Source: Yes71-27 sp040758635 | Lineage (GTDB): Bacteria > Bacillota > Desulfotomaculia > Desulfotomaculales > Ammonificaceae | Assembly: GCA_040758635.1 (NCBI GenBank) | Contig: JBFLVI010000005.1 | Coordinates: forward strand, 1 to 64,000 | Direction of reading: 5' to 3' | DNA: 64,000 nt | Part shown: positions 8,286 through 17,244 of the stretch, one piece after another | Layout of the letters: every line of letters begins with the position of its first letter | How positions within the stretch are numbered: position 1 is the stretch's first letter | Made by a program: the position numbers and the translations under genes | The notes under the pieces: model-generated | What the model saw: the letters and a program-made list of their open reading frames with translations, nothing else | What the model was told of the DNA's origin: nothing | Database searches by the model: none

Positions 8286-10380
8286 AGGCCGCCTCCTCCA
8301 CCGCGTCCCCCCGTACAAACTCGGAAACCAGTCCCCTGATATCCACAATCAACGCCACCTCACCGTCACCCAGGATGGTGGCCCCGGAAAGCCCGGGAAT
8401 CCGGCCCAGGTAATTACCGAGTGACTTGATCACGACCTCCTGCTCGCCCAAGAGCCGTTCCACGGCCACACCGAGACGCTGGTTACCGACTCCGACGATT
8501 ACCACGTACACTCGCGCTGCTTCCTTTCGCTGGCTGCCGAAGGCTTCGGCCAGCCAAACGAGCGGCAGCGCCTGGCCACGGACGATAATCACCTCAGATT
8601 GGCGGATTTTCTGCACCGCGGCAGGAAAGATCCGGATGGTTTCCATCACGTTCACAAGCGGTAAAGCGTAAACCTGCTTGTCAACCTGAACCATCAGCGC
8701 CCGGATGATGGCGAGGGTGAGCGGCAGCTTGATCGTTAACTTTGTTCCCTTCCCCAGGGCCGTAGCCAGCTCAACAAAACCGTTAATCTGTCCGATTTGT
8801 CTGCGGACCACGTCCATTCCCACGCCGCGGCCGGACAGGTCGGTCACCTGCTCGGCCAGGGAAAATCCCGGGGCGAAGATGAAATCAAGCACCTCGCGGT
8901 CCGTCAGGCGCTCCGCCATTTCGGCGTCCACCAGCCCCCGTTCCACGGCCCGGTTCCGGATCTTATTTACGTCAATCCCACGCCCGTCATCCTCGATGAA
9001 GATCACGATGTGGTTCTCTTCGTGGAACGCCTTCAACCTGATGGTGCCGGTACGCGGTTTTCCCGCTGCCACCCGCTCCTCCGGCGGTTCGATCCCGTGG
9101 TCCACGGCGTTACGGAGAAGGTGGATCAGGGGGTCGCCGATGACCTCGATCACGTTCCGATCGAGTTCGGTTTCCTTTCCTTCGATGACGAAGTCGATCT
9201 CCTTACCCAGCTTGTGTGCCAGGTCACGGACCATGCGGGGAAACCGGTTGAAAACCTGAGCTACGGGCAGCATGCGCGCCTTCATGATCTGTTCCTGCAG
9301 GCCGTTGGTCAACTGCCCGAGATGGTTGGAAATCTCGTCCAGTACTTCCACCAGGTCGTCGGAACCGTAACGGCTCTTGAAAATCTCGGCGAGCCGGTCG
9401 AGCCTTGTGCGGTCAATCACCAACTCCCCCACCAGGTTCATCAGGTTGTCGAGCTTTTCAACGTCAATCCTCACGGTCTTGACCTGCTTCGGGGGCCCCT
9501 CCGCTTCCCGGGTCTGGAGAGGTGCACCGGTTTTTCCGGTGGGCTCTTCCATCGGTTGCTTTTTATCGGACTGCTCCTCCGCGGAGTCACCTGCCACCAG
9601 GTCCTGAACCCGGTCATCCGAAAGCACAACCGGTTCGATCTCCACAGAGACAATCTCAGAGATGGTCATCAACAGGTGCCGGATGCGGCCGATATCCTCA
9701 GCCGTCAGCAGGATAACCTCGAAAGTATTGTCGTACTCACCTTCCTGCAGCTTCTCGGCCGGCGGCAGTGCTTTGATGATCTCCCCGCACTCATACAGGG
9801 TCTGGAAAACGAGGAAGGCCCGTACAGACTTCATCTGGCACTGGGAATCCACCGTGACCTGAATTCGATAAGCGTGTTGCCCCCGGATATAGGCCTCGCA
9901 AATGACTTCCTCTTCCACCTCCGTAAGGTCCAGAATACCCTGCGGCGGCACATTTTCCGGACCGGAGTCGGGTGAGGAGGCACGGCCGGCTTTTCGCCGC
10001 TCGCCGCCGGCGACAAACCGCCGGATTTTCTCGATTACCCCCTCGATGTCCACCGGGCCACCCTGCCCGGTGACTTCGTCCCGCAGGGCCTTGAGGGTAT
10101 CCAGGGCTTCGAAAAGGACGTCAACCATCTCCTCGTTGATTTTGAGCCGTCCCTGGCGCATTAAGTCGAAGAGGTTCTCCATCTCGTGCGTCAGCCGGCT
10201 CATCCGGTCGTAACCCATCACGCCCGAGGAACCTTTTACGGTATGCGCCGCCCGGAAGATTTCCTGCAGGACCTGCGGGTCGCTGCCCTCTTTCTCCAAC
10301 TGGAGAAACCCGTCACTTAAAACCTGGATTTTTTCTTCGAGTTCGTCCAAAAATACACTGATCTCTACATCGGAGAACAT
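8272..10380 (-). CDS. cheA: Chemotaxis histidine kinase CheA
   Basis: CheA is the receptor-coupled kinase that phosphorylates CheY and CheB. The 702 residues show an HPt domain with His46 (AAHTVKGSSG), a P2-like domain (about 155-250), a charged linker, the dimerisation helices (about 305-375), the ATPase domain with N-box HLLRNAVDHG (420-429), G1 DDGRGID (464-470) and G2 GRGVGMD (517-523), and a CheW-like domain (about 560-695). The start at 10380 has a GGGGGGG ribosome site. It lies between cheW (12-bp gap) and cheB (overlap). Neither cheY nor receptors occur in the window. Confidence 0.96.
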   Translation of the reverse strand: MFSDVEISVFLDELEEKIQVLSDGFLQLEKEGSDPQVLQEIFRAAHTVKGSSGVMGYDRMSRLTHEMENLFDLMRQGRLKINEEMVDVLFEALDTLKALRDEVTGQGGPVDIEGVIEKIRRFVAGGERRKAGRASSPDSGPENVPPQGILDLTEVEEEVICEAYIRGQHAYRIQVTVDSQCQMKSVRAFLVFQTLYECGEIIKALPPAEKLQEGEYDNTFEVILLTAEDIGRIRHLLMTISEIVSVEIEPVVLSDDRVQDLVAGDSAEEQSDKKQPMEEPTGKTGAPLQTREAEGPPKQVKTVRIDVEKLDNLMNLVGELVIDRTRLDRLAEIFKSRYGSDDLVEVLDEISNHLGQLTNGLQEQIMKARMLPVAQVFNRFPRMVRDLAHKLGKEIDFVIEGKETELDRNVIEVIGDPLIHLLRNAVDHGIEPPEERVAAGKPRTGTIRLKAFHEENHIVIFIEDDGRGIDVNKIRNRAVERGLVDAEMAERLTDREVLDFIFAPGFSLAEQVTDLSGRGVGMDVVRRQIGQINGFVELATALGKGTKLTIKLPLTLAIIRALMVQVDKQVYALPLVNVMETIRIFPAAVQKIRQSEVIIVRGQALPLVWLAEAFGSQRKEAARVYVVIVGVGNQRLGVAVERLLGEQEVVIKSLGNYLGRIPGLSGATILGDGEVALIVDIRGLVSEFVRGDAVEEAAYAAG

Positions 10381-10392
10381 TCAACCCCCCCT

Positions 10393-10896
10393 TTAAGCCG
10401 GAAGACCGATCTCCTCTCCCGCCTCGGCCAGTGCCTCCTTCTCCTCTTCGTACAAAACTTTCTCAAGGTTAAGCAGGATGACCAAGCGCTCCCCGTGGAG
10501 GGTAATGCCCCGGAGGTAAACCACGTCCACGCCGTCAACCACCGGCGGCGGCGGCTCGATCCCGTCTACCGGGATGCGCAAAACCTCAAGCACCGCGTCA
10601 ACGATCATCCCGACGGTCATGCTGCCGATTTCCGCGATTATGATGCGGCTCCGCCGCGTGTGCTCGCCTTCCGGCAAGCCGAAGCGTTTTCGCAAGTCGA
10701 GCACCGGAATGATCCGCCCGCGGAGGTTGATCACCCCCTCCACGAACTCCGGAGCGCGGGGGACGCGGGTGATGTTTTCCATACGGATAATCTCCGAAAC
10801 CGACCCGATCTCCACGCCGTAGGTCTGTCCCGCCAGTTCAAAAACCACAACCTGTTCCTCCCGGCAGATACCTTCCGCTTTCTGCGCCATTTTCAA
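10393..10896 (-). CDS. cheW: Chemotaxis adaptor protein CheW
   Basis: CheW links methyl-accepting receptors to CheA. The 167-residue protein is one CheW domain: EEQVVVFELAGQTYGVEIGSVSEI (about 13-36), RVPRAPEFVEGVINLRGRIIPVLDLRKRFG (about 45-74) and YLRGITLHGERLVILLNLEKVL (about 127-148), followed by an acidic tail. It is the first gene of the cheW-cheA-cheB operon and lies about 100 bp behind a sigma-28-type promoter. Confidence 0.96.
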   Translation of the reverse strand: MKMAQKAEGICREEQVVVFELAGQTYGVEIGSVSEIIRMENITRVPRAPEFVEGVINLRGRIIPVLDLRKRFGLPEGEHTRRSRIIIAEIGSMTVGMIVDAVLEVLRIPVDGIEPPPPVVDGVDVVYLRGITLHGERLVILLNLEKVLYEEEKEALAEAGEEIGLPA

Positions 10897-10994
10897 CCCT
10901 CCTCAAGCTCGGCCTCGCTTTCGGCGCCCCGTCCAGGCCGCCGGCAGAAGCCCTGAAACCGGCTCCTGGATCAAATCTTTCACTATCGTTTACT

Positions 10995-11022
10995 TTATCG
11001 CCTCGACCGAAAGAAAACTTTA
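10995..11022 (-). promoter_or_regulatory. Sigma-28-type promoter of cheW-cheA-cheB
   Basis: Minus-strand TAAA (11022-11019), a 16-nt spacer and GGCGATAA (11002-10995). The extended -35 TAAAGTTTTCTT is shared with the flgM promoter. Confidence 0.7.
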
Positions 11023-11097
11023 GCTCAGCCTGAACCGTCTGCCGACATCCCTATGCGGCCGGAAACAAGCCCTCTGCCAGAAAAATTTTCCTAACGG

Positions 11098-11126
11098 TAA
11101 AGGATTCCCGTACCTTATGCCGAATA
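11098..11126 (+). promoter_or_regulatory. Weak sigma-28-like promoter before motA
   Basis: Plus-strand TAAA (11098-11101) and GCCGAATA (11119-11126) resemble the flagellar consensus, but the 17-nt spacer is 1-2 nt longer than usual. The position, 45 bp before the chosen motA start, is suitable. The call is tentative. Confidence 0.35.
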
Positions 11127-11170
11127 ATAATGAGAAAGCGCAAAACGTGTCGAAAGGGGAACGGTGCCTG

Positions 11171-11971
11171 ATGGACCTCGCCACCCTCCTTGGGATAACC
11201 ATCGGCGTAGCCTCCCTGCTTATCGGTTTCGTTACCGAAGGCGGGCATTTAGGCATGCTCCTTGCCCCTTCGGCGATGCTGATCGTCTTCGGAGGTACTC
11301 TGGGTGCAACAATGGCCGGCTTCGCGCTCCACGAAATCGCGCTTATCCCGAAGCTTTTAAAGGTTATTCTTTTCAGCAAGCCGACCGACGAACGCGCGCT
11401 CATTGACCAGATCGTGGAACTTGCCGAAAAGGCCCGGCGGGAAGGCCTGCTTTACCTCGAAAACCAGCTTAAGGATATCGAATCGCCCTTTCTCCGCAAA
11501 GGGATTCAACTGGTGGTAGACGGCACCGACCCCGAAATCATTAAGAACATTATGGAAACAGAGATGTACGCCATGCAGGAGCGCCACAAGCTCGGGCAGG
11601 AAATCTTTACCCAGGCCGGCGGTTACGCGCCGACGATGGGCATCATCGGCACTGTTATGGGACTGATCCACGTGTTAAGTAGTCTTTCAAACCCAGAAGC
11701 CCTTGGACCGGCGATCGCGCTGGCTTTTACCGCCACCCTTTACGGCGTTTGCAGCGCGAACGTCTTCTACTTCCCCATCGCCGCGCGGTTGAAGAACCTC
11801 AGCACCAAAGAAGAGGTCGCCTACCAGATGATGATCGAAGGCTTATTGGCCCTCCAGGCCGGAAACAACCCGATTCTGATCCGGGAACGCCTGACGGCCT
11901 ACCTGAAACCGAAGCACCGCCGGGAGATCGAAGAGGCAGAAAAGGCAGGCGAGGCCTATGAAACGCCATAA
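11171..11971 (+). CDS. motA: Flagellar motor stator protein MotA
   Basis: MotA forms the membrane ion channel of the flagellar stator with MotB. From the ATG at 11171 the protein is 266 residues (MDLATLLGITIGVASLLIGF). It has four hydrophobic segments: two near the N-terminus, and two (about 145-165 and 178-200) flanking the family motif APTMGIIGTVMGLIHVL. The cytoplasmic loop contains the conserved GxxxxGxxxLE-like stretch REGLLYLENQL. I preferred 11171 to an upstream in-frame ATG at 11117 because GAAAGGGGA lies 10 nt before it and MotA proteins start close to the first membrane helix. motB overlaps its 3' end by 14 bp. Confidence 0.94.
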   Translation: MDLATLLGITIGVASLLIGFVTEGGHLGMLLAPSAMLIVFGGTLGATMAGFALHEIALIPKLLKVILFSKPTDERALIDQIVELAEKARREGLLYLENQLKDIESPFLRKGIQLVVDGTDPEIIKNIMETEMYAMQERHKLGQEIFTQAGGYAPTMGIIGTVMGLIHVLSSLSNPEALGPAIALAFTATLYGVCSANVFYFPIAARLKNLSTKEEVAYQMMIEGLLALQAGNNPILIRERLTAYLKPKHRREIEEAEKAGEAYETP

Positions 11972-12758
11972 GGCAGAAGTCGAGGAGGCAAACCGGGAAC
12001 GCTGGTTGATCACCTACGCGGATCTCATCACCCTGCTGTTGATCTTCTTTGTTGTGCTTTTTACCTTCAGCAACATTGACGCAAAGAAGTTCGCCGGGAT
12101 CGCCGAATCGCTGTCCAAGGCCCTGGGCGGCGGCGGGGGGATGGTTCTGGAAGGGCCGGGGCCTTCGGTGGTCGCCGGCGCCCCCGTATCGCAGGAGCGC
12201 GTCGAGACCAGATTCAGCCTGAGCGAAGAGGCTAAAGAGACCCTCCAGATGCAGAAAATCAAGGAGCAGATCGAAAAATACGCCCGCGAACAGGGGCTGG
12301 CCGCCAGAGTAACCGCCCGCATCGAGGAGCGCGGTGTGGTGGTCAGCATCCAGGATACTGCTTTATTTCCTTTAGGCTCTGCAGACCTTACCCCCCAGGC
12401 ACGCCTGATTGTCCGCAAGGTGGGCGAAATACTTCTTGCTACCGATAACTATATTCGGATTGAGGGTCATACCTGTGACCTCCCGATTCATACCGCCCGC
12501 TTCCCTTCGAACTGGGAGCTTTCGGTGGCCCGGGCCACGAGTGTGGTGCAGGAACTCCTGCGGATCAAATTCCCTCCCCAGCGCCTTTCGGCCTCCGGAT
12601 ACGGCGAGTACCGGCCTGTCGCCCCGAACGACTCCGAAGCCAACCGCCAGAAGAACCGCCGGGTGGACTTCGTCGTCCTGCGCTCCCGCTACAAAGAGGT
12701 AGAACCCGGGATCCTCCCCGAATTCTTCTACGAAAAGATGCCCGAAGTGGCCCCGTAG
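11958..12758 (+). CDS. motB: Flagellar motor stator protein MotB
   Basis: MotB anchors the stator to peptidoglycan and carries the ion-binding aspartate. The 266-residue protein has a short cytoplasmic N-terminus, one membrane helix (about 16-38, WLITYADLITLLLIFFVVLF) with the presumed ion-binding Asp22, a linker, and an OmpA-like domain (about 130-250) with RIEGHTCDLP and NRQKNRRVDF. It is translationally coupled to motA. Proton or sodium use cannot be decided from these residues alone. Confidence 0.95.
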   Translation: MKRHKAEVEEANRERWLITYADLITLLLIFFVVLFTFSNIDAKKFAGIAESLSKALGGGGGMVLEGPGPSVVAGAPVSQERVETRFSLSEEAKETLQMQKIKEQIEKYAREQGLAARVTARIEERGVVVSIQDTALFPLGSADLTPQARLIVRKVGEILLATDNYIRIEGHTCDLPIHTARFPSNWELSVARATSVVQELLRIKFPPQRLSASGYGEYRPVAPNDSEANRQKNRRVDFVVLRSRYKEVEPGILPEFFYEKMPEVAP

Positions 12759-13136
12759 GCCGTCAACTCTGGAAATCGAATACTCTGGCCGGAAGGAGCC
12801 AACCCCTGGCGCGCCAGACAACCGCACCGGACAAACTCTTATAATTACCGCTTCCGCCGCAAACCGTTTTTCTCCCGCACCGGGTAGTCTGATCGCTGTA
12901 TCTCCTGCGGCACCCGCCTCGTTGAGACCGTGGAAATCCAAAGTCACGGCGGCGGTGTTTGGAAATTTTCTACTGGCATGGACGCGATGGTCGAAGTCGT
13001 CCGGCGGCCGGCGGAAGGAGTATTTCCGGCCGAGAAAGGCTCCGCCCGGAAGAAAATGTCGGGTCCGAAACCAACCAATTGACAGGGGGTTGCCCATGGC
13101 TTAAGCTATTTTCAGAATTATGGTACAACGAAGGTT
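12759..13136. other. Intergenic region without a gene
   Basis: No convincing coding sequence. It holds a perfect 12-bp palindrome CTGGCGCGCCAG (12806-12817) and a possible hairpin near 13008-13034 (GGCCGGCGGAA and TTTCCGGCC arms). I looked for a molybdenum-cofactor-type riboswitch because of the transporter downstream and could not support one. Confidence 0.5.
13079..13107 (+). promoter_or_regulatory. Possible sigma-A promoter of the MOT1-type transporter gene
   Basis: TTGACA (13079-13084), 17-nt spacer, TAAGCT (13102-13107). The -35 is perfect and the -10 is weak. It lies 30 bp before the GTG start. Confidence 0.4.
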
Positions 13137-14306
13137 GTGAAAAGGGTGCCGCAACCTTCAACCGCCGCGCCGCCGGGATCGCCCCCGGCGAAAAACCGCT
13201 TCGACCGGTCGGAGTGGGCGGGCGCCTTCGGCGATTTAGGAACACTCATCCCGTTCGTGATCGGCTACATCACCGTGATGAAGCTCGACCCCCTGGGAAT
13301 CCTCTTTATGTTCGGACTGCTCCTGATCGCCTGCGGCACCTACTACAAGACCCCGATCCCCGTGCAGCCGATGAAGGCGATCGGTGCGGCAGCGATCACC
13401 TCGCAGGCGGTGACGCCGGCCATGGTCTACGGGGCGGGCCTTTTCACCGGCCTCTTCTGGCTGGTCATGGGCCTGACGAACACGATCAACCTGGTCGCCA
13501 AAGTGGCCACCAAGCCGATCGTCCGGGGAATCGTGCTGGGCCTGGGCTTTTTGTTCATCCGCGACGGCATCAGGATGATGAGCACCGACTGGGCGGCGGC
13601 TCTCCTGGCCCTGATGATAACCTTTTTGATGTTAGGCAACAAAAAAATTCCGGCGATGTTCGCTCTACTGGTAATCGGGGTGATCGTGGCCTTGGTGAAG
13701 GACCCCGGGCTTTGGGCGCGCCTGGCGGCCGTGGACGTGGGGCTCCGGCTGCCGCACTTCGCCCTGGGCGCGATTACGTGGCAGGATTTCCTGAAGGGCA
13801 CGGTCATCCTCGCCATCCCCCAAATTCCGCTCACCCTGGGCAACGCCGTCATCGCCATCACCGCGGAAAACAACCGTCTCTTCCCGCACCGGCCGGTGAC
13901 CGAGAAGAAAATCGCCGTCTCCCAGGGGATCATGAACCTGATTTCGCCGCTCGGTGGCGGCATCCCGATGTGCCACGGCGCCGGGGGCATGGCCGGCCAC
14001 GTCCGCTTCGGCGCCCACACCGGCGGCGCCACCGTTATTTTGGGCTGTATTTTGCTGGCCGCCGCACTCTTTTTAAGCGATTCCATCCTGGTTATACTTC
14101 AGATGTTTCCGGAGAACATTCTGGGCGTGATCCTCTTCTTCGCCGGTCTGGAACTGGCCGTTTCCGCCCGGGATGTTCCCCGCGAAAAGAACAACTTTTA
14201 TGTCTTCCTGGTCACAGCCGGCTTCGCCCTCTGGAACATGGGCGCCGGTTTTCTGGCCGGCGTGCTCCTCGACCAGTTGATCAGGCGGAACATCGTGAAG
14301 CTCTAA
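13137..14306 (+). CDS. MOT1-type molybdate/sulfate transporter
   Basis: A 389-residue polytopic membrane protein with about 10-11 hydrophobic segments. Family marks are EWAGAFGDLGTLIPFVIGYI (about 27-46), the PVQPMKAIGAAAI motif (about 75-87), QIPLTLGNAVIAITAENNRLF (about 228-248) and PLGGGIPMCHGAGGMAGHVRFG (about 271-292). These are the signatures of the putative sulfate/molybdate transporter (MOT1) family, a SulP-like fold without a STAS domain. The GTG start at 13137 has only a weak AAGG site. It is monocistronic in appearance, with no molybdopterin genes nearby, so the anion (molybdate, tungstate or sulfate) is open. Confidence 0.88.
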   Translation: MKRVPQPSTAAPPGSPPAKNRFDRSEWAGAFGDLGTLIPFVIGYITVMKLDPLGILFMFGLLLIACGTYYKTPIPVQPMKAIGAAAITSQAVTPAMVYGAGLFTGLFWLVMGLTNTINLVAKVATKPIVRGIVLGLGFLFIRDGIRMMSTDWAAALLALMITFLMLGNKKIPAMFALLVIGVIVALVKDPGLWARLAAVDVGLRLPHFALGAITWQDFLKGTVILAIPQIPLTLGNAVIAITAENNRLFPHRPVTEKKIAVSQGIMNLISPLGGGIPMCHGAGGMAGHVRFGAHTGGATVILGCILLAAALFLSDSILVILQMFPENILGVILFFAGLELAVSARDVPREKNNFYVFLVTAGFALWNMGAGFLAGVLLDQLIRRNIVKL

Positions 14307-14523
14307 CGGCAGGAAGAACCGGCCGCGTGCCCGCGAAACGCCCTGGCATCCTCGCGTCCTACCGCGACCAGACCCGGGGGTTCGAGATCGAGCAACGGCT
14401 GGGGGAAACGCGGCGCTTTTGGCGCGGCAGAAAAACGCAAACCGGTGATTGCCCCGCCGCGCCGGCCACCGACAGGACCATACCGGCACACCGCCCGTCA
14501 CCGAAACAAAGGAGGACGCAACT

Positions 14524-14976
14524 ATGGACGACCTGAGCAAGACCACCGCCACCAAACGCGCGCTTTTCACCACGGACAAGGGCGAAATCGAAGTGGAGCT
14601 GTACCCGGAACTGATGCCGGTGACGGTGGACAACTTCGAGAAACTCGTCACGCAGAACTTTTACGACGGCCTCACGTTCCACCGGGTCGAGGACTGGGTG
14701 ATCCAGGGCGGCGACCCCAACGGCAACGGCACCGGCGGACCCGGCTGGACCATCAAGCTGGAGACCCACCCCCGGCTCAAAAATATCAGGGGCGCCCTGG
14801 CGATGGCGCGGACGCGGGACCCCAACTCGGCCGGCTCCCAGTTCTACATCCTGAAAACCGATGCACCCTGGCTCGACGGCCAGTACGCCGTCTTCGGCAG
14901 GGTGGTCAGGGGCATGGACATCGTGGACCAGATCGCCATCGGCGACAAAACGCAAAAGGTGGAAATGATCCAGTAA
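14524..14976 (+). CDS. Cyclophilin-type peptidyl-prolyl cis-trans isomerase
   Basis: A single-domain cytoplasmic cyclophilin of 150 residues that catalyses proline isomerisation. Conserved active-site blocks are FYDGLTFHRV (about 46-55, catalytic Arg in FHR), VIQGGDPNGNGTGGPG (about 59-74), AMARTRDPNSAGSQFYI (about 93-109) and FGRVVRGMDIVDQI. The ATG at 14524 is preceded by AAAGGAGG, 8 nt upstream. No signal peptide is visible. It ends 35 bp before an intrinsic terminator. Confidence 0.95.
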   Translation: MDDLSKTTATKRALFTTDKGEIEVELYPELMPVTVDNFEKLVTQNFYDGLTFHRVEDWVIQGGDPNGNGTGGPGWTIKLETHPRLKNIRGALAMARTRDPNSAGSQFYILKTDAPWLDGQYAVFGRVVRGMDIVDQIAIGDKTQKVEMIQ

Positions 14977-15010
14977 ATCTCCCGGCAAACAAACCTGGGA
15001 CACCACGCGA

Positions 15011-15034
15011 CCCGGCGGCGGCCGGGCCTTTTTT
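15011..15034 (+). terminator. Rho-independent terminator of the cyclophilin gene
   Basis: Stem CCCGGC/GCCGGG with a 4-nt loop, followed by CCTTTTTT. Confidence 0.85.
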
Positions 15035-15162
15035 CGCCCTGCCGGGCGCCTTCCAAAACTACCGCGCGGCTTTCGGGTGTCTTCCCCGCCGGAGTCATAA
15101 CTTTCACCGGCCCGGTATACGTATCAGATTGGGACTGCAGGTTGGGAAGGAGCGTTCCCCTC

Positions 15163-15489
15163 TTGGACGGACTCGGTCAGCGGCTGGTGGTGATTTTCTT
15201 TACGGCCGGCGGCGTGCTCATCGGCGCGGCCCTGGCCGGAGCACTCGGCGCAGCGCTTACCGGACAGCCGTCCATCAGCACGATGCTGCGGCTTGCCCGC
15301 GAGGTCAAGATTTGGGCCATCGTCGCGGCCATCGGGGGCTCGTTTTCCACCTTCGAGATCTTCGAGTCCGGCCTGTTCCGCGGTGAAATCACCGCCGTCG
15401 TCCGGCAACTCCTCTACGTTCTGGCCAGCCTGGCCGGCGCCCAGGCGGGCTACTTCCTGATCACCACCCTAGGCGGCGGGTACGAATGA
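15163..15489 (+). CDS. ytrH: Sporulation membrane protein YtrH
   Basis: YtrH is a small membrane protein made in the mother cell during endospore formation in Bacillus and related genera. The 108-residue protein has an N-terminal membrane helix (LVVIFFTAGGVLIGAALAGAL), a conserved central segment (AREVKIWAIVAAIGGSFSTFEIFESGLF) and a second long helix near the C-terminus (QLLYVLASLAGAQAGYFLI). I chose the TTG at 15163 because GGAAGGAG lies 10 nt before it; an in-frame TTG at 15142 has no ribosome site. It overlaps ytrI by 4 bp (ATGA). Its presence is good evidence that the organism belongs to a spore-forming lineage. Confidence 0.85.
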   Translation: MDGLGQRLVVIFFTAGGVLIGAALAGALGAALTGQPSISTMLRLAREVKIWAIVAAIGGSFSTFEIFESGLFRGEITAVVRQLLYVLASLAGAQAGYFLITTLGGGYE

Positions 15490-15980
15490 AGCGCGCGCTC
15501 CTGCGCTATCTTGCCTGCCTGACGCTGGGAATCCTTGCCGGGGCAGCAGCAATGACCGTCCACCTGGGTGACGAGATCGAGCGCCTCACCTACCAAACCC
15601 GGACCCTGCAGGACGAACTCACCGAGGCGAACCATGAACTCGAAAAGCTGAAGGCCAGCCTGGAAGTCAAGCGGAAGCGCTGCGTCAGCGGCATTGACGT
15701 GAAGATTATCCTTTCTGGAGACCTTACCGAGATTGAAGCGCGGGGCATCCGCATCGAACTGGAGAAAGAAGCCGAAAAACGGCTGCACCCCCTGATGGGG
15801 CGCGAGCTTGCCACCTTGAACTACTGGCTCATCCCGGAGATGATCAACGAGCGGGTGGTCGAAGTGGACGGGAGGCGGTTCGAGTTGCACGTCGAAACCG
15901 TCGTCGTCAGCGAAACCCTCGGCATCGTCGTCCGCGCCCAACTCAAAGAGTCTTCCGCACAACCTGTCCCGTCTGTGTAA
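15486..15980 (+). CDS. ytrI: Sporulation protein YtrI
   Basis: A 164-residue protein with an N-terminal membrane anchor (LLRYLACLTLGILAGAAAMTVHL, about 4-26), a coiled-coil (LTYQTRTLQDELTEANHELEKLKASLEV, about 34-61) and a soluble C-terminal domain. This is the architecture and genomic partner of B. subtilis YtrI, a sporulation membrane protein encoded next to ytrH. It is translationally coupled to ytrH. I see no terminator in the first 40 bp after it, only the start of a large repeat. Confidence 0.8.
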   Translation: MKRALLRYLACLTLGILAGAAAMTVHLGDEIERLTYQTRTLQDELTEANHELEKLKASLEVKRKRCVSGIDVKIILSGDLTEIEARGIRIELEKEAEKRLHPLMGRELATLNYWLIPEMINERVVEVDGRRFELHVETVVVSETLGIVVRAQLKESSAQPVPSV

Positions 15981-16021
15981 AGACTTTATGGACTCTTTAT
16001 CTAATTCAACTAAGCTTCTCC

Positions 16022-16293
16022 CTCAAAAATGACCAGTTATTTCCAACACCGGCGGCTGTTTCAGCCTGTTTCGCTCCCGCTCACACGTTCACCCGGCACT
16101 CAGCAGGTATTTTGTCAATGTAGTTAATACGTTTTCAACGTCTGCTAACTCTGCCTGACATTTAAGGTATAGAAATACTGAGTGCCGGGCCGTCCGTGGC
16201 CGCAGACTCGCCTCCGCCGCTCGTCGTCGCCCAAGTTTGGTTGCCGCGCGTCTCAAGTGTTCGCTTGGAGCTGAAACAGGCAACGCCACCTTT
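16022..16293. repeat. Large nested palindromic repeat, full-length copy (contains family 1 element B)
   Basis: About 272 bp that recurs at 29901-30101. The inner palindrome has arms CCCGGCACTCAG (16092-16103) and CTGAGTGCCGGG (16178-16189). The outer arms are also inverted: GCCTGTTTCGCTCC (about 16065-16078) against the reverse complement of GGAGCTGAAACAGGC (about 16267-16281). The inner unit is 98 bp here but only 27 bp in the other copy. Open frames here are repeat-derived and not believed to be genes. Confidence 0.85.
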
Positions 16294-16391
16294 TTATCCT
16301 TCCGTTGGTGCGGGGCGAAGGCCCGCATGAACTACTCCCTCCGAAAATGCAAGGTTTCTGCAGCTGCGGTGGGGGCGTTCGATGGGTTTAA

Positions 16392-16736
16392 CTAACTCAG
16401 CAGTTCAAACCCGATCACGAACGTATTCCAAAACGGGAAAAGCGCGGCGAAGATAGGACCGATCCATGCAAGCCGCGTCCGAAAATTAACCGTTTCAAGC
16501 ACCATCACCGCAAATATGACAGCCGCCACATTGATGGCGATGGCCATTTTGAACCCCAGCAAACCCGTTGCCAACCCAATCTCCCAGCCACCGAAAAATC
16601 CAATTGCAATCCATGTAGTCACGACGTCCAAGAACTTGGCCCACAGAAAAGCCACCGTAACAGGTTTTAGTCTCAGCCTTGGGCCCGCCGAAATGGCAAA
16701 AGTTTGACTATTGAGCAACGATTCGTTCTCAATCAT
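16392..16736 (-). CDS. Small integral membrane protein, possibly DUF5658-like
   Basis: A 114-residue protein with a polar N-terminus (about 1-25) and three hydrophobic segments: VAFLWAKFLDVVTTWIAIGF (about 28-47), a central one ending AIAINVAAVIFAVMVL (about 65-80), and IGPIFAALFPFWNTFVIGF (about 92-110). The LDVVTTW motif in the first helix recalls DUF5658 proteins. The role is unknown. It is isolated between a large repeat and a gene-poor stretch. The start at 16736 has GGAGGGTGGGTTACC upstream. Confidence 0.6.
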   Translation of the reverse strand: MIENESLLNSQTFAISAGPRLRLKPVTVAFLWAKFLDVVTTWIAIGFFGGWEIGLATGLLGFKMAIAINVAAVIFAVMVLETVNFRTRLAWIGPIFAALFPFWNTFVIGFELLS

Positions 16737-17244
16737 GGTAACCCACCCTCCGGTTTCTGTATCTCTATCAAACGAAATTTACTTTTGGCACGGTTCGAGT
16801 TCCAGAATCAAACCTGGCAAAACACAGTAACACGTAGGAGCCCACTACCCAGCGGGCAAGAGCGGTACGCAACTTGTTAACATTGCCCGCTGCGTTAAGA
16901 ATAAACTGGGTTGTCTTCCAAGTCAAGAGGTACGAAGTCTATCCGGACCTTCCGGCTCTTCAGCAGTCCCTGTTCCCGCGCTTTGCGGACCAAGTGGGCA
17001 ATAAAGCCAAGGCCATGTGGTCGCTCCTGTCGGCATCCAGCCGCTGCCGAAGTTTTGAGACCGGAACCCCTTTATTTATCTGTGTTTTGAAGGATCTTTA
17101 TGGCTGAGTTCTTCAGCAAAACCCAATTATGACATGGCTTCCGCGCTCCGCCCAGCGACAGCCTGGCGTGTGGTGTGACGTGACAGGCCGAACAGTTATC
17201 GAAAAGGGTAAGTTTGAGCAGGAGAAAGAAACTAAGTAGCGAAA
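16737..17244. other. Gene-poor region
   Basis: About 500 bp without a supported gene. A 77-codon frame (16874-17107) has a TTG start, no ribosome site and no recognisable family features, so I do not call it. Nothing else is recognised until the inverted repeat at 17245. Confidence 0.5.

Noticed and set aside
12759..13136. Molybdenum-cofactor or other riboswitch before the MOT1-type transporter
   Set aside because: Some GC-rich dyads are present, but no conserved core of a known riboswitch could be matched by eye.
12959..14536. Plus-strand frame of 525 codons over the transporter
   Set aside because: Arg/Pro/Gly-rich composition of a GC-rich shadow frame; the MOT1-type protein in another frame explains the region.
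16089..16328. Minus-strand frame of 79 codons
   Set aside because: It falls wholly within the nested palindromic repeat and is not preserved in the second copy at 29901-30101.
16874..17107. Plus-strand frame of 77 codons
   Set aside because: TTG start without a ribosome site, no recognisable motif, no neighbour in operon.
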